From JAQVQN01 sp964428885 (GTDB taxonomy: Bacteria > Verrucomicrobiota > Kiritimatiellia > RFP12 > UBA1067), in the NCBI GenBank assembly GCA_964428885.1, contig CAYRZP010000085.1:1-9455 (forward strand): a stretch of 9,455 nucleotides of DNA. The letters run 5' to 3'. Position numbers and translations under genes: made by a program. Position 1 is the stretch's first letter, and each line of letters begins with the position of its first letter. Of this stretch, positions 1 to 6,573 are shown one piece after another. The notes beneath the pieces were generated by a model. That model was given only the letters and a program-made list of their open reading frames with translations. It was not told the DNA's origin and searched no databases.

Positions 1-64
1 GTATTTTGCCAGAAAACCTTTCACTAGGAGAACAGCCTTCTCATCTTACCTAAAATATAGCGTT

Positions 65-1120
65 TCAAATGATCAGCATGCAGTCGCCGTAGCTGAAGAA
101 GCGGTAACGCTCGCGCACCGCCTCGCGGTAGGCGCCCATGATCTTCTCGCGCCCGGCCAATGCCGACACCATCATGATCAGAGTGGATTGCGGCAGGTGG
201 AAGTTGGTCAGCATCGCGTCCGTGGTCAGGAACCGGTAGGGCGGATAAATGAAGACCGCGCTCTCGCCTTCCTCCGCCACGATCTCGCCGCCGTGCGCCG
301 CCGCCACGCTCTCCAGGGTCCGCACGCTGGTGCTGCCGACCGCCACCACCCGCCCGCCGCGGGCGCGGCAGGCCGCGACCGCCTCGGCCGTCTCGGGCGG
401 CACCTTGTAGCGCTCGGCGTCCATCACGTGCGCGGCCACCCGTTCGGCCTTGACCGGCTTGAAGGTGCCGGGCCCGACATGCAGTGTCACCGTCGCGCGC
501 CGCACCCCTTTTTCGTCCAAGGCCTTAAAGAGGTCCGCGTCAAAATGCAGGCCGGCGGTCGGCGCCGCTACCGCTCCGGTCTCGCGCGCGTAGACCGTCT
601 GATAGCGCTCGCGGTCGAGCCGCGCCTGACGCGCGTCCCCGACGCGGCGGATATACGGCGGCACAGGCGTCAGCCCGTGCCGGTCGAGCAGTTCCATCAG
701 CGGCATATCGGAATGAAACGCCACAACGCAGGCGCCGTCGGTGCCGCGCTCCATGATCTCGGCCTCCAGACGTCCGTCGGCGAACAAGGCCCGCTGGCCC
801 GCGCGGACCGGTCGCCCGGAACCGCAGATGCACGACCATGTTTCCGAACCGGGCCGAGTCAGCGGACGCACCAGCAGCAGTTCCAGGCCGCCGCCGGTGT
901 CGGCCCAGCACCCTATCAGCCGGGCCGGGAAAACGCGCGTGTCGTTCAGGATCAGCAGGTCGCCGCGGTTAAGGTATGCGGGCAGGTCCGCAACGGCGCG
1001 GTGCTCAAGGCGGCCGTCGGCGCGGCGCAGGACCATCATGCGCGAGGCGCCGCGTTCAGGCGGCGGTTCCTGCGCGATCAGCTCCGCAGGCAAGTCGTAG
1101 TCAAAATCCTTGGTCAACAT
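65..1120 (-). CDS. queA: S-adenosylmethionine:tRNA ribosyltransferase-isomerase QueA
   Basis: This cytoplasmic enzyme moves the ribosyl part of S-adenosylmethionine onto 7-aminomethyl-7-deazaguanine in tRNA to make epoxyqueuosine, the step before queuosine. The family pattern is visible along the whole length: DFDYDLPAELIAQ near the N-terminus, NDTRVFPARL, PPYIRR, the block GAVAAPTAGLHF, LHVGPGTFKPV, GSTSVRTLES, then TDAMLTNFHLPQSTLIMMVS and a C-terminal YRFFSYGDCMLI. The 351 residues match the usual family length of about 340-355, so the gene looks intact. I start it at the ATG at 1120, which places the conserved DFxxxLP block four residues in. An in-frame TTG at 1132 would add four residues, and neither start has a clear Shine-Dalgarno sequence. 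It lies 72 bases downstream of nadB on the same strand with no terminator between them, so co-transcription is likely. No other queuosine gene is visible here. Confidence 0.97.
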   Translation of the reverse strand: MLTKDFDYDLPAELIAQEPPPERGASRMMVLRRADGRLEHRAVADLPAYLNRGDLLILNDTRVFPARLIGCWADTGGGLELLLVRPLTRPGSETWSCICGSGRPVRAGQRALFADGRLEAEIMERGTDGACVVAFHSDMPLMELLDRHGLTPVPPYIRRVGDARQARLDRERYQTVYARETGAVAAPTAGLHFDADLFKALDEKGVRRATVTLHVGPGTFKPVKAERVAAHVMDAERYKVPPETAEAVAACRARGGRVVAVGSTSVRTLESVAAAHGGEIVAEEGESAVFIYPPYRFLTTDAMLTNFHLPQSTLIMMVSALAGREKIMGAYREAVRERYRFFSYGDCMLII

Positions 1121-1192
1121 AAGCTGATGCAAGTTCGGTTAAGGTCCAATCAACGAAACACGGACACACACGCACATACTTGTTCATTCGTT

Positions 1193-2788
1193 TCAGCGGC
1201 CGCGGCCGGGCAGTACCGTGTCGCGGGCGATCCGCCGGGTCTCGGGATGATCCAGCGTGTAGTGCAGGCCGCGGCTCTCCTTGCGCCGCGCGGCGCTGCG
1301 CACGATCAGCTCCGCCGCCAAGGCCAGGTTGCGCAGCTCCAGGGTGTCGGGCGTAACCAGATAATCAAAATAGTACTCGCGGATCTCGCGGCGCAGGTTG
1401 CGGATGCGGCGCAGCGCGCGGGACAGGCGCTTGTCGGTGCGCACGATGCCGACATAGTCCCACATGCAGGTGCGGATCTCCATCCAGTTGTGCGCCACCA
1501 TCACGGCCTCGTCGCTGGCCACGGCCGTGCCGTATTGCCAGTCCGGTATGCGCAGCGGGTCAGGCAGCTTCTGAGGCGCGTTGACCATGCGGCCCGCCGT
1601 CTCGTACGCGCAGACCAGCGCCTCGAGCAGGGAGTTGCTGGCCAGGCGGTTGGCGCCGTGCAGCCCGGTGCAGGCGGTCTCGCCCACGGCGTAGAGCCCC
1701 GGCAACGAGGTCATGCCCGCCACGCCGGCCTTGATGCCGCCGCAGCAGTAATGGGCCGACGGCACGATCGGAATCAGGTCGGTCGCCATGTCGATGCCGA
1801 ACGAGAGGCAGGCCTCATAAATGTTCGGGAAACGCTCCCGCAGGTATTCGCGGGATTTGTGGCGGATGTCCAGGCAGCAGTAAGGCGCGCCCGTGCGCTT
1901 CATTTCCGAGTCGATGGCGCGGGCCACCACGTCCCGCGGCGCCAGGGCGCCGCGCGGGTCGTAGTTCTTCATGAACGGACGGCCCTCTGCGTCCACCAGC
2001 TCCGCGCCCTCGCCGCGCACGGCCTCGCTGATCAGGAAGCGCTTGGCCTGCGGATGGTAAAGGCAGGTGGGATGGAACTGGATGAACTCCATGTTGGAGA
2101 TGTCGGCCCCCGCGCGCCAGGCCAGCGCCACGCCGTCACCGGTGGCGATGTCAGGGTTGCAGGTGTAGAGGTAAACCTTGCCGCAGCCGCCTGTGGCAAG
2201 AAGCGTTTGCGGTGCGCGCACCGCGTAGATCTCGCCGGAGTTCTGATCCAGCACATAAGCCCCGACGCAGCGGTTCTCCCCGGGCAGGCCGAGCCAGCGC
2301 GTGGTCACGAGGTCGATGACCATCGTGAACTCAAGCGTGCGGATGTTGGGGTTATTGTGAATCTGCTTAACCAGCACCGATTCGACGCGCTGGCCGGTAA
2401 TGTCGCCCGCGTGCAGGATGCGCCGCTGCGAATGGCCGCCCTCACGCCCGAGGTCATAGCCCGGCTGCCCGTCCTCGCGCGCGTTGAAACACACGCCCAT
2501 GCGCTCCAGGTCCGCGATGCGCGCTGGGCCGCCGGAGACGATCTGCCGCACGACCCGCTCGTCGCACAATCCCGCGCCGGCGGTCAGGGTGTCGGCGACA
2601 TGCTGCTCAAAACTGTCGCCCTCGGCCATCACGCAGGCGATGCCGCCCTGCGCGCGGTTGGTGTTGCAGTCATCCAGCTTTTTCTTGGTGACCAGCATGA
2701 CCCTGCCGTGCGACGCCAAGTACAGGGCGCTCGTCAAGCCGGCGATGCCGCTACCCACCACAAAAAAATCGCAGCCTTCTATGCGCAT
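1193..2788 (-). CDS. nadB: L-aspartate oxidase NadB
   Basis: This FAD enzyme oxidises L-aspartate to iminoaspartate, the first step of de novo NAD synthesis; quinolinate synthase NadA then takes over. The family can use oxygen or fumarate as electron acceptor. The sequence shows the FAD-binding GSGIAGL (residues 12-18), RAQGGIA (45-51), REGGHSQRR (115-123), FHPTC (238-242), APRDVVARAID (283-293), PSAHYCCGG from 343, and the C-terminal VGETACTGLHGANRLASNS. E116, H239, R285 and H346 line up at one constant offset with the active-site residues E121, H244, R290 and H351 known for the E. coli enzyme, so it should be active. This also argues against confusing it with a succinate dehydrogenase or fumarate reductase flavoprotein. 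A C-terminal helical domain follows. I prefer the ATG at 2788, just after AGGTGGGA, giving 531 residues; an in-frame GTG at 2806 would add six. No nadA or nadC is in view, and queA follows. Confidence 0.97.
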   Translation of the reverse strand: MRIEGCDFFVVGSGIAGLTSALYLASHGRVMLVTKKKLDDCNTNRAQGGIACVMAEGDSFEQHVADTLTAGAGLCDERVVRQIVSGGPARIADLERMGVCFNAREDGQPGYDLGREGGHSQRRILHAGDITGQRVESVLVKQIHNNPNIRTLEFTMVIDLVTTRWLGLPGENRCVGAYVLDQNSGEIYAVRAPQTLLATGGCGKVYLYTCNPDIATGDGVALAWRAGADISNMEFIQFHPTCLYHPQAKRFLISEAVRGEGAELVDAEGRPFMKNYDPRGALAPRDVVARAIDSEMKRTGAPYCCLDIRHKSREYLRERFPNIYEACLSFGIDMATDLIPIVPSAHYCCGGIKAGVAGMTSLPGLYAVGETACTGLHGANRLASNSLLEALVCAYETAGRMVNAPQKLPDPLRIPDWQYGTAVASDEAVMVAHNWMEIRTCMWDYVGIVRTDKRLSRALRRIRNLRREIREYYFDYLVTPDTLELRNLALAAELIVRSAARRKESRGLHYTLDHPETRRIARDTVLPGRGR

Positions 2789-2864
2789 TCCCACCTGCCT
2801 AATCACGCGCGCTTTTCACACGCATCCCAATAGAATCTTTAATCTTACCACGCCCGACCTCCCT

Positions 2865-2900
2865 GCGGAAAGACCGTAGTGTGCCCCGGCGCGTTTCCGC
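2865..2900. repeat. 7-bp inverted repeat upstream of nadB and the phosphodiesterase gene
   Basis: GCGGAAA (2865-2871) and TTTCCGC (2894-2900) are perfect inverted copies separated by 22 bases. They lie in the shared upstream region between the divergent nadB and phosphodiesterase genes. They could be an operator or a hairpin, but a 7-bp match in GC-rich DNA can arise by chance. Confidence 0.25.
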
Positions 2901-2923
2901 GTTTCCAAGCTTCCCCCCGTAGG

Positions 2924-2953
2924 TGGACAGAAGTGATTCTGAAGTGCTAAAAT
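2924..2953 (+). promoter_or_regulatory. Candidate sigma-70-type promoter of the phosphodiesterase gene
   Basis: TGGACA (2924-2929, 5 of 6 matches to TTGACA) and TAAAAT (2948-2953, 5 of 6 to TATAAT) are separated by 18 bases. The region is AT-rich compared with its surroundings and points at the plus-strand gene. Transcription would start near 2960. This leaves almost no leader before the ATG at 2966 but about 27 bases before the ATG at 2987, which supports the later start. Confidence 0.55.
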
Positions 2954-2986
2954 AAGATTTTAATTATGAGTAAAGAAAGTGAAATC

Positions 2987-3832
2987 ATGAGCACGCGGTT
3001 CATTACGGTGTCCGCCGCCGTTCTCGTGGCCGGGTGTGCGGCAGTAAAAAAACCCGACTACGACACGCTGATCGCACACCGCGGCGAATCGCATGACGCG
3101 CCGGAGAATACGCTCCCGGCGTACAGGATGGCGGTCGAGCGCGGCTTCGGCTTCGAGATCGACATCTACCTCTCGAAGGACAAGCGGCTCTTCACGTTCC
3201 ATGACCGTGACCTCACGCGCACGACGGGCGGCGCCTGCACTAACCTGTGCACGGAGGCGAGTTGGGAGGAGACGGTTTCAAAGGTGAACGTTGGGGGCTG
3301 GGGCAAGTGGAAGGGGTCGAAGTACGATCCGACGCGTCCTGCGCTGCTCGAGGATGTGCTGGAACTTGCGCGGTCCGGACGCAAGATCTACTGCGAAGTC
3401 AAGGGTAATGACCCGAGCTGGGCGCCATACATCAGGGAGGTCTTCGCGAAGTGCCCGAAGGCGAATCCCGACACGGTTCTCTTCATCACCTTCGGGGACA
3501 GGATCTGCCGCGCGCTCAAGGACACGATGCCCGAGTACAAGACTTTCTTCCTTATCAGAGCGAGTCGTCCGGACGCGAAGGTTGGCACGATTCCGTTTAC
3601 AGCCGACGAGCTGATCGAGAAGTTGCGGTCGACGAAGGCGGATGGCTTGGACATTTGCTACAATTCGGAACACCATACGCCAGAGTTCATCCGCAAGGTC
3701 AAAGACGCCGGCTATGAGTTCCACGTCTGGACCATCGACGACCCCGCCAAGGCCGCCGAGGCCTTCTCCCGCGGAGTCGATACCGTCACCACCAACCGCG
3801 CGAAATACATCTATGACGCACGCAACCGTTGA
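2987..3832 (+). CDS. Glycerophosphodiester phosphodiesterase, predicted lipoprotein
   Basis: This is a metal-dependent GDPD-family enzyme. The family cleaves glycerophosphodiesters into glycerol 3-phosphate and an alcohol, although some members act on other phosphodiesters. Seen in sequence, numbered from the chosen start: HRGES with H31 and R32, APENT (38-42), FEIDI with E57 and D59, FHDRDLTRTTG with H72, and CEVKG with E137, covering the family's catalytic and metal-binding positions. The C-terminal FHVWTIDDP and VDTVTTNRA complete the TIM-barrel pattern. The N-terminus is a short hydrophobic stretch ending in LVAGC, a good lipobox with C17 as the lipidated residue, so the protein should sit on the outer side of a membrane. 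I chose the ATG at 2987 over 2966 because it gives a cleaner signal and a sensible leader length. It is the only plus-strand gene here and stands alone, and its codon use looks slightly different from its neighbours by eye. The true substrate is unknown. Confidence 0.9.
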   Translation: MSTRFITVSAAVLVAGCAAVKKPDYDTLIAHRGESHDAPENTLPAYRMAVERGFGFEIDIYLSKDKRLFTFHDRDLTRTTGGACTNLCTEASWEETVSKVNVGGWGKWKGSKYDPTRPALLEDVLELARSGRKIYCEVKGNDPSWAPYIREVFAKCPKANPDTVLFITFGDRICRALKDTMPEYKTFFLIRASRPDAKVGTIPFTADELIEKLRSTKADGLDICYNSEHHTPEFIRKVKDAGYEFHVWTIDDPAKAAEAFSRGVDTVTTNRAKYIYDARNR

Positions 3833-3926
3833 TTTCCGGAGGATGACCCTGCCCGGATTGGATTGGTTGAGTTGCTTTCGGCGCGAAATAAAGCGGGCCG
3901 GAATCGCGTGAACCGAAAAATCGCCG

Positions 3927-5237
3927 TTACACCCGCGCGCTGCGCGCGGCGCCGCTGAGCGAAACCGCGCACGCGCGTCCGGCCAGCCTTCCGGAGGCGA
4001 AAGCCCATGTCAGGTTATAACCGCCGCACCAGCCGTCGAGATCCGCTATTTCTCCGGCGCAGAACAGGTTCACGACGTTCCGGCAGGCCAAGGTTGCGGG
4101 TTCAAGCTCCTTGAGCGCCACGCCGCCGCGGGTGACCATCGCGCGCCCCCAGCCTTCGGTGCCCGTGATATGGAGCCGGAGGCCGCAACACGCCGCCGCC
4201 AGCGCCGCCACGGCTTGTTTGCCGGCGCGCGCGGCCGCGACATCGCGCGCGCCAGACAAACCGCACAGCGTGACCGCCAGCGCGCGCGGCATCTCGCCCG
4301 AAAGCAGATTGTGCAAGGCGCGCCCGCCTTTACGCGACCGCCACTCTGCGAAAAGACGCGCCCACTCCTCCTCGCCGCGACGCGTGTCCAGACAGACGCG
4401 CACCGGCACCGTCGGCGGCGCCGCCGCGCCGGCCGGCCCGCCAAGCCCGCGCAGGCGCGCGGCTATCTCGCCGGAGCAATTGAGCGCGGGCGGCCCGCTC
4501 AAACCCTTGTGCGTGAAGAGCAGCGGGCCGGCGTGCATGCGCCCGGCGGTGCCTTTGACCTCTTCTAAGCGCATGCCGCCGTGCTCCAGCACGATGCCCG
4601 CCAGAGTCTTGGGCCACTCTTCGCGGGTGACCAGCCCGGCCAAAGCGGGCACCGGCTGGACCACCTCCAGTCCGGCCTGACGCGCCAGGCGGAAGCCTGA
4701 GCCGTCCGAACCCAGGTCCGGATAGCTCTGGCCGCCCGCGGCCAGGATCACGGCCGCCGGGCGCAGCAGCCCGCTCTCCGTCTCCACCGCGGTGACGCGC
4801 CTGCGGCCGGCGGCATCGCCGGGAAGTTTTTCAGTCAGCAGCCGCAAGACGCGCGTGCCGCAACGGATCTCCGCGCCGGCGGCGCGCGCCGCGCGCTCCA
4901 AAGCGCCGGCCACGTCCGACGCACGCCGCGAGACCGGGAAGACACAGCCGTCGTCATCAGCGAGCGTCGCCACGCCCAGACGGCTGAAGAAAGCGCGGAC
5001 AGCGGCAGGCGGGAACCCCGACAAGGCCGGGCGCATGAAACGCGCGTTCCGGCCGAAGGCTTCCATAATGCCGTCGGCACCGGTTTCATGCGTCAGGTTA
5101 CAGCGCCCGCCGCCGGTGGCCAGCAATTTTCTGCCGACCTGCGGCAGACGGTCCGCCAGCACGGCCCCAGGCCCGAAAAAGCAAGCGGCGGTGAGCCCGG
5201 CCGGGCCACCGCCGATGATCAGACATCCGGTCTTCAT
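3927..5237 (-). CDS. NAD(P)/FAD-dependent oxidoreductase, BaiN/HI0933 (YhiN) family
   Basis: This flavoprotein belongs to the family of E. coli YhiN and Haemophilus HI0933. One gut clostridial member (BaiN) has been linked to bile-acid dehydroxylation, but the role of most members is unknown, so no substrate should be assumed. Visible signatures are the dinucleotide-binding GGGPAGL near residue 10, the diagnostic KLLATGGGRCNLTH at about 38-51, GGQSYPDLGSDGSGF at about 170-184, GPLLFTHKGLSGP in the middle, VTRGGVALKEL, and the C-terminal CAGEIADLDGWCGGYNLTWA. The length of 436 residues is slightly above the usual 390-420. Some extra Gly/Ala/Arg-rich loops reflect the high GC content. A GTG at 5240 lies directly before the chosen ATG at 5237. 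The upstream zinc-ribbon gene stops at 5242, leaving a 4-base gap without a strong Shine-Dalgarno, so translation is probably coupled. It ends against the convergent phosphodiesterase gene, 94 bases away, with no clear terminator. Confidence 0.93.
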   Translation of the reverse strand: MKTGCLIIGGGPAGLTAACFFGPGAVLADRLPQVGRKLLATGGGRCNLTHETGADGIMEAFGRNARFMRPALSGFPPAAVRAFFSRLGVATLADDDGCVFPVSRRASDVAGALERAARAAGAEIRCGTRVLRLLTEKLPGDAAGRRRVTAVETESGLLRPAAVILAAGGQSYPDLGSDGSGFRLARQAGLEVVQPVPALAGLVTREEWPKTLAGIVLEHGGMRLEEVKGTAGRMHAGPLLFTHKGLSGPPALNCSGEIAARLRGLGGPAGAAAPPTVPVRVCLDTRRGEEEWARLFAEWRSRKGGRALHNLLSGEMPRALAVTLCGLSGARDVAAARAGKQAVAALAAACCGLRLHITGTEGWGRAMVTRGGVALKELEPATLACRNVVNLFCAGEIADLDGWCGGYNLTWAFASGRLAGRACAVSLSGAARSARV

Positions 5238-5241
5238 CACT

Positions 5242-5706
5242 TCAGCGCTGCTGTTCTTCAGCTATCAGGGCGATCATGCGGTTAAGCAGAGCGCTCATTT
5301 CGTTCTGCAGCTTGAGCCCGCTCTGGCACATGTTGACCAGTTCGGCGCACCTGTGCATGGTGGTCATGCGCGCGCGCTCCAGCTCGGTGCGGCGCATCTT
5401 GACGCTGTTGAGCGACTCCTCCAGTTCGGTGATGTGCTGCTCGCTCTTCTGCAGCATGCGCCGCGCCTGGAAGAGCTGACTTAGCATCTCGCCGATGGAC
5501 AAGTCCAGATCGTCGATCTTCATCCCGTCGGGGATCGGCACCTGCACGGGGCTGCCGCACTCCACGCAGGTTATCTGCAATCCCGCGCCGCGGAAATCGA
5601 TGGCCAGATTGTGCCCGCAACGCGGACAATCAAACACGATGTCGGTCGCACGGATTTCATCGCCTTCAGGCTCGGCAACATTCTGATCGGCAGGCGCGTT
5701 TTTCAT
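5242..5706 (-). CDS. Zinc-ribbon protein with long coiled-coil tail, unknown function
   Basis: I do not recognise this 154-residue protein as a named family. Numbering from the chosen ATG, residues 1-20 are acidic and probably disordered. C27-x2-C30 and C47-x2-C50 then form a compact zinc ribbon of the kind that binds Zn through four cysteines, with context FDCPRCGHN and ITCVECGSP. After a short PIPDG turn, residues from about 68 to the end are almost purely helical, with heptad-like spacing of Leu, Met and Ile and many charged residues, suggesting a dimeric coiled coil. There is no signal peptide or membrane segment, so it is cytoplasmic. The ATG at 5706 has a good AGGAG six bases upstream; an in-frame TTG at 5712 would add two residues. 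It lies 65 bases after rpmB and 4 bases before the BaiN-type flavoprotein gene, all on one strand. The tight spacing suggests it works with, or is expressed with, that flavoprotein. Confidence 0.85.
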   Translation of the reverse strand: MKNAPADQNVAEPEGDEIRATDIVFDCPRCGHNLAIDFRGAGLQITCVECGSPVQVPIPDGMKIDDLDLSIGEMLSQLFQARRMLQKSEQHITELEESLNSVKMRRTELERARMTTMHRCAELVNMCQSGLKLQNEMSALLNRMIALIAEEQQR

Positions 5707-5771
5707 AAGCAACTCCTGTTTTGCATACTTATTGTCCGCTCTGCGACTTCCGCCACCGTGTCATTCGCCGC

Positions 5772-6005
5772 TTACCCGGCTTTGACCACTTTGCCCTGCT
5801 TGATGCAGGCCGCGCATATTTTCATGCGCTTGACGCCGCCGGCCTCGCCCTTGACGCGAACGTTCTTCAGGTTGGGCAGAAAACGACGTTTAGTGATGCC
5901 GGTAGTGTGAAGCCCGATACCACCCTTGAATTTGGCAAGGCCGTGCCGGACAATCCTGCTGCCGGCCATCGGCCCCTTGCCGCAAATCTCACAAACTCTG
6001 GACAT
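5772..6005 (-). CDS. rpmB: 50S ribosomal protein L28, four-cysteine form
   Basis: This is a structural protein of the large ribosomal subunit, 77 residues, within the usual L28 size range. It begins MSRVCEICGKGP and contains the conserved GLHTTGITKRRFLPNLKNVRV stretch in two parts (GLHTTGITKRRF, then PNLKNVRV), followed by KRMKICAACIKQGKV. It keeps both cysteine pairs, C5/C8 and C64/C67, so it is the zinc-binding (C+) form rather than the cysteine-free form that bacteria make under zinc limitation. AAGGAG (6014-6019 on the opposite strand) lies eight bases before the ATG, a strong ribosome binding site. It follows the ferredoxin gene by 82 bases and precedes the zinc-ribbon gene by 65. The usual partner rpmG (L33) is absent from this window. 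Confidence 0.97.
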   Translation of the reverse strand: MSRVCEICGKGPMAGSRIVRHGLAKFKGGIGLHTTGITKRRFLPNLKNVRVKGEAGGVKRMKICAACIKQGKVVKAG

Positions 6006-6040
6006 ACCTGTTACTCCTTAAGCGTCAGTAATCTTAGCAA

Positions 6041-6083
6041 CTGCCGCCCATGCGCACAAGCGTGAAAACAGACATGGGCAGCG
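6041..6083 (-). other. Stem-loop between ferredoxin and rpmB
   Basis: GCCCATG (6046-6052) and CATGGGC (6073-6079) form a perfect 7-bp stem, extended by three more pairs beyond one mismatch, with a 20-base loop. It lies after the ferredoxin stop and before the rpmB ribosome binding site. No T-run follows on the minus strand, so it is not a classic intrinsic terminator. It could be a processing or attenuation element, or chance. Confidence 0.3.
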
Positions 6084-6087
6084 CAAG

Positions 6088-6258
6088 TCAGCCGGCCACG
6101 ATCGCTTCATTCGGGCACTCGCCCGCGCACGCGCCGCAATCAACACACTTGTCCGGGTCAATCGTGTAAATCGGGTCGCCCTCGCTGATCGCCTCAGTCG
6201 GGCACGCTTCTTTGCAGAGTCCGCAAGCCACGCAACTCTCTGTGATCTTATATGCCAT
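6088..6258 (-). CDS. 2[4Fe-4S] ferredoxin, clostridial type
   Basis: This is a small soluble electron carrier that shuttles low-potential electrons between cytoplasmic redox enzymes. The 56 residues contain two full cluster motifs: C9-x2-C12-x2-C15-x3-C19-P and C38-x2-C41-x2-C44-x3-C48-P, with the internal two-fold symmetry typical of this family. Each cluster takes three cysteines from one motif and the fourth from the other. The start is the ATG at 6258, seven bases or so after AAGGAGAGAA, a strong ribosome binding site. The open frame runs on upstream to 6306, but those codons lie before the binding site and are not part of the protein. A promoter-like sequence lies about 90 bases upstream, and rpmB follows 82 bases downstream. 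Its redox partners cannot be told from this window, although carriers of this type are typical of anaerobes. Confidence 0.95.
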   Translation of the reverse strand: MAYKITESCVACGLCKEACPTEAISEGDPIYTIDPDKCVDCGACAGECPNEAIVAG

Positions 6259-6350
6259 GGTTCTCTCCTTGATGTCACCGGCCGGTCCAGTCATGCGGCC
6301 ACGCATGTCTACAAGCCTCCGGCGCTTAAAAGCCTTTGTTTAATTGACGC

Positions 6351-6379
6351 ATTCTAGCCTATGCAGCCGCGCGCCGCAA
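6351..6379 (-). promoter_or_regulatory. Candidate sigma-70-type promoter of ferredoxin (and possibly rpmB)
   Basis: On the minus strand TTGCGG (6374-6379) and TAGAAT (6351-6356) are separated by exactly 17 bases. The -10 matches the consensus in 5 of 6 positions and the -35 in the first three. Transcription would start near 6344, giving an 85-base leader before the ferredoxin ATG. Confidence 0.5.
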
Positions 6380-6447
6380 ACAAAAACGCTTTAACGAACA
6401 CAAGCAGTCAAGGACGCCGAATCAAGGTCGCAGTTAGACATTAGCGC

Positions 6448-6532
6448 GCCGCCCGCCGAACGGGAGTGAACTGGTGGTTTAACTGTGTAGTTACAGGCAA
6501 GGTTGCGCTGAAAAAGTCGGGCGGCGGGCGGC
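6448..6532. repeat. Perfect 11-bp GC-rich inverted repeat with inner hairpin
   Basis: GCCGCCCGCCG (6448-6458) and CGGCGGGCGGC (6522-6532) are exact inverted copies 63 bases apart. Inside the loop TAACT (6480-6484) and AGTTA (6489-6493) form a second small hairpin with a 4-base loop. The structure lies 42-126 bases past the flavocytochrome stop codon. It may act as a 3' end structure, a small RNA or a palindromic element; the sequence alone does not decide. Confidence 0.5.
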
Positions 6533-6573
6533 ATGAGGATGTAGACGAAGAAACTCACGTTTTTCTCCCAGCC

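Larger units (their letters stand above)
6259..6573. other. Gene-free stretch between ferredoxin and flavocytochrome genes
   Basis: I find no credible gene in these 315 bases. The left half holds the ferredoxin leader and its candidate promoter. The right half, downstream of the flavocytochrome stop, holds a perfect 11-bp inverted repeat with a small hairpin in its loop. No run of Ts follows a tight hairpin on the minus strand, so termination of the flavocytochrome operon is not obvious. Confidence 0.6.

Noticed and set aside
27..43. A small GAGAA/TTCTC inverted repeat after queA as a terminator
   Set aside because: The stem has only five pairs and no T-run follows it directly on the minus strand. 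The segment 1-64 otherwise shows nothing I can support.
1101..1187. A 28-codon minus-strand frame starting in the nadB-queA gap and overlapping the queA start
   Set aside because: It is short, lacks a ribosome binding site and shows no familiar leader-peptide pattern. I treat it as chance.
188..2833. A very long plus-strand open frame (881 codons) running antisense through queA and nadB
   Set aside because: Both opposite-strand genes are unmistakable enzymes with intact motifs. The antisense product is rich in His, Arg, Gln, Ala and Val with no recognisable domain, as expected of a shadow frame in GC-rich DNA.
6046..6079. The GCCCATG/CATGGGC hairpin as an intrinsic terminator after the ferredoxin gene
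   Set aside because: There is no run of Ts after the stem on the minus strand and the loop is long, so it is listed only as a stem-loop.
6259..6306. An N-terminal extension of the ferredoxin beginning at 6306
   Set aside because: The extension lies upstream of the strong ribosome binding site next to the ATG at 6258 and does not resemble ferredoxin sequence.
6390..6439. GTTAGAC (6433-6439) fits the integron attC R' core consensus, with CTTTAAC (6390-6396) as a possible partner
   Set aside because: CTTTAAC does not fit the RYYYAAC consensus and is not complementary to GTTAGAC. No inner L'/L'' pairing or gene cassette is present.
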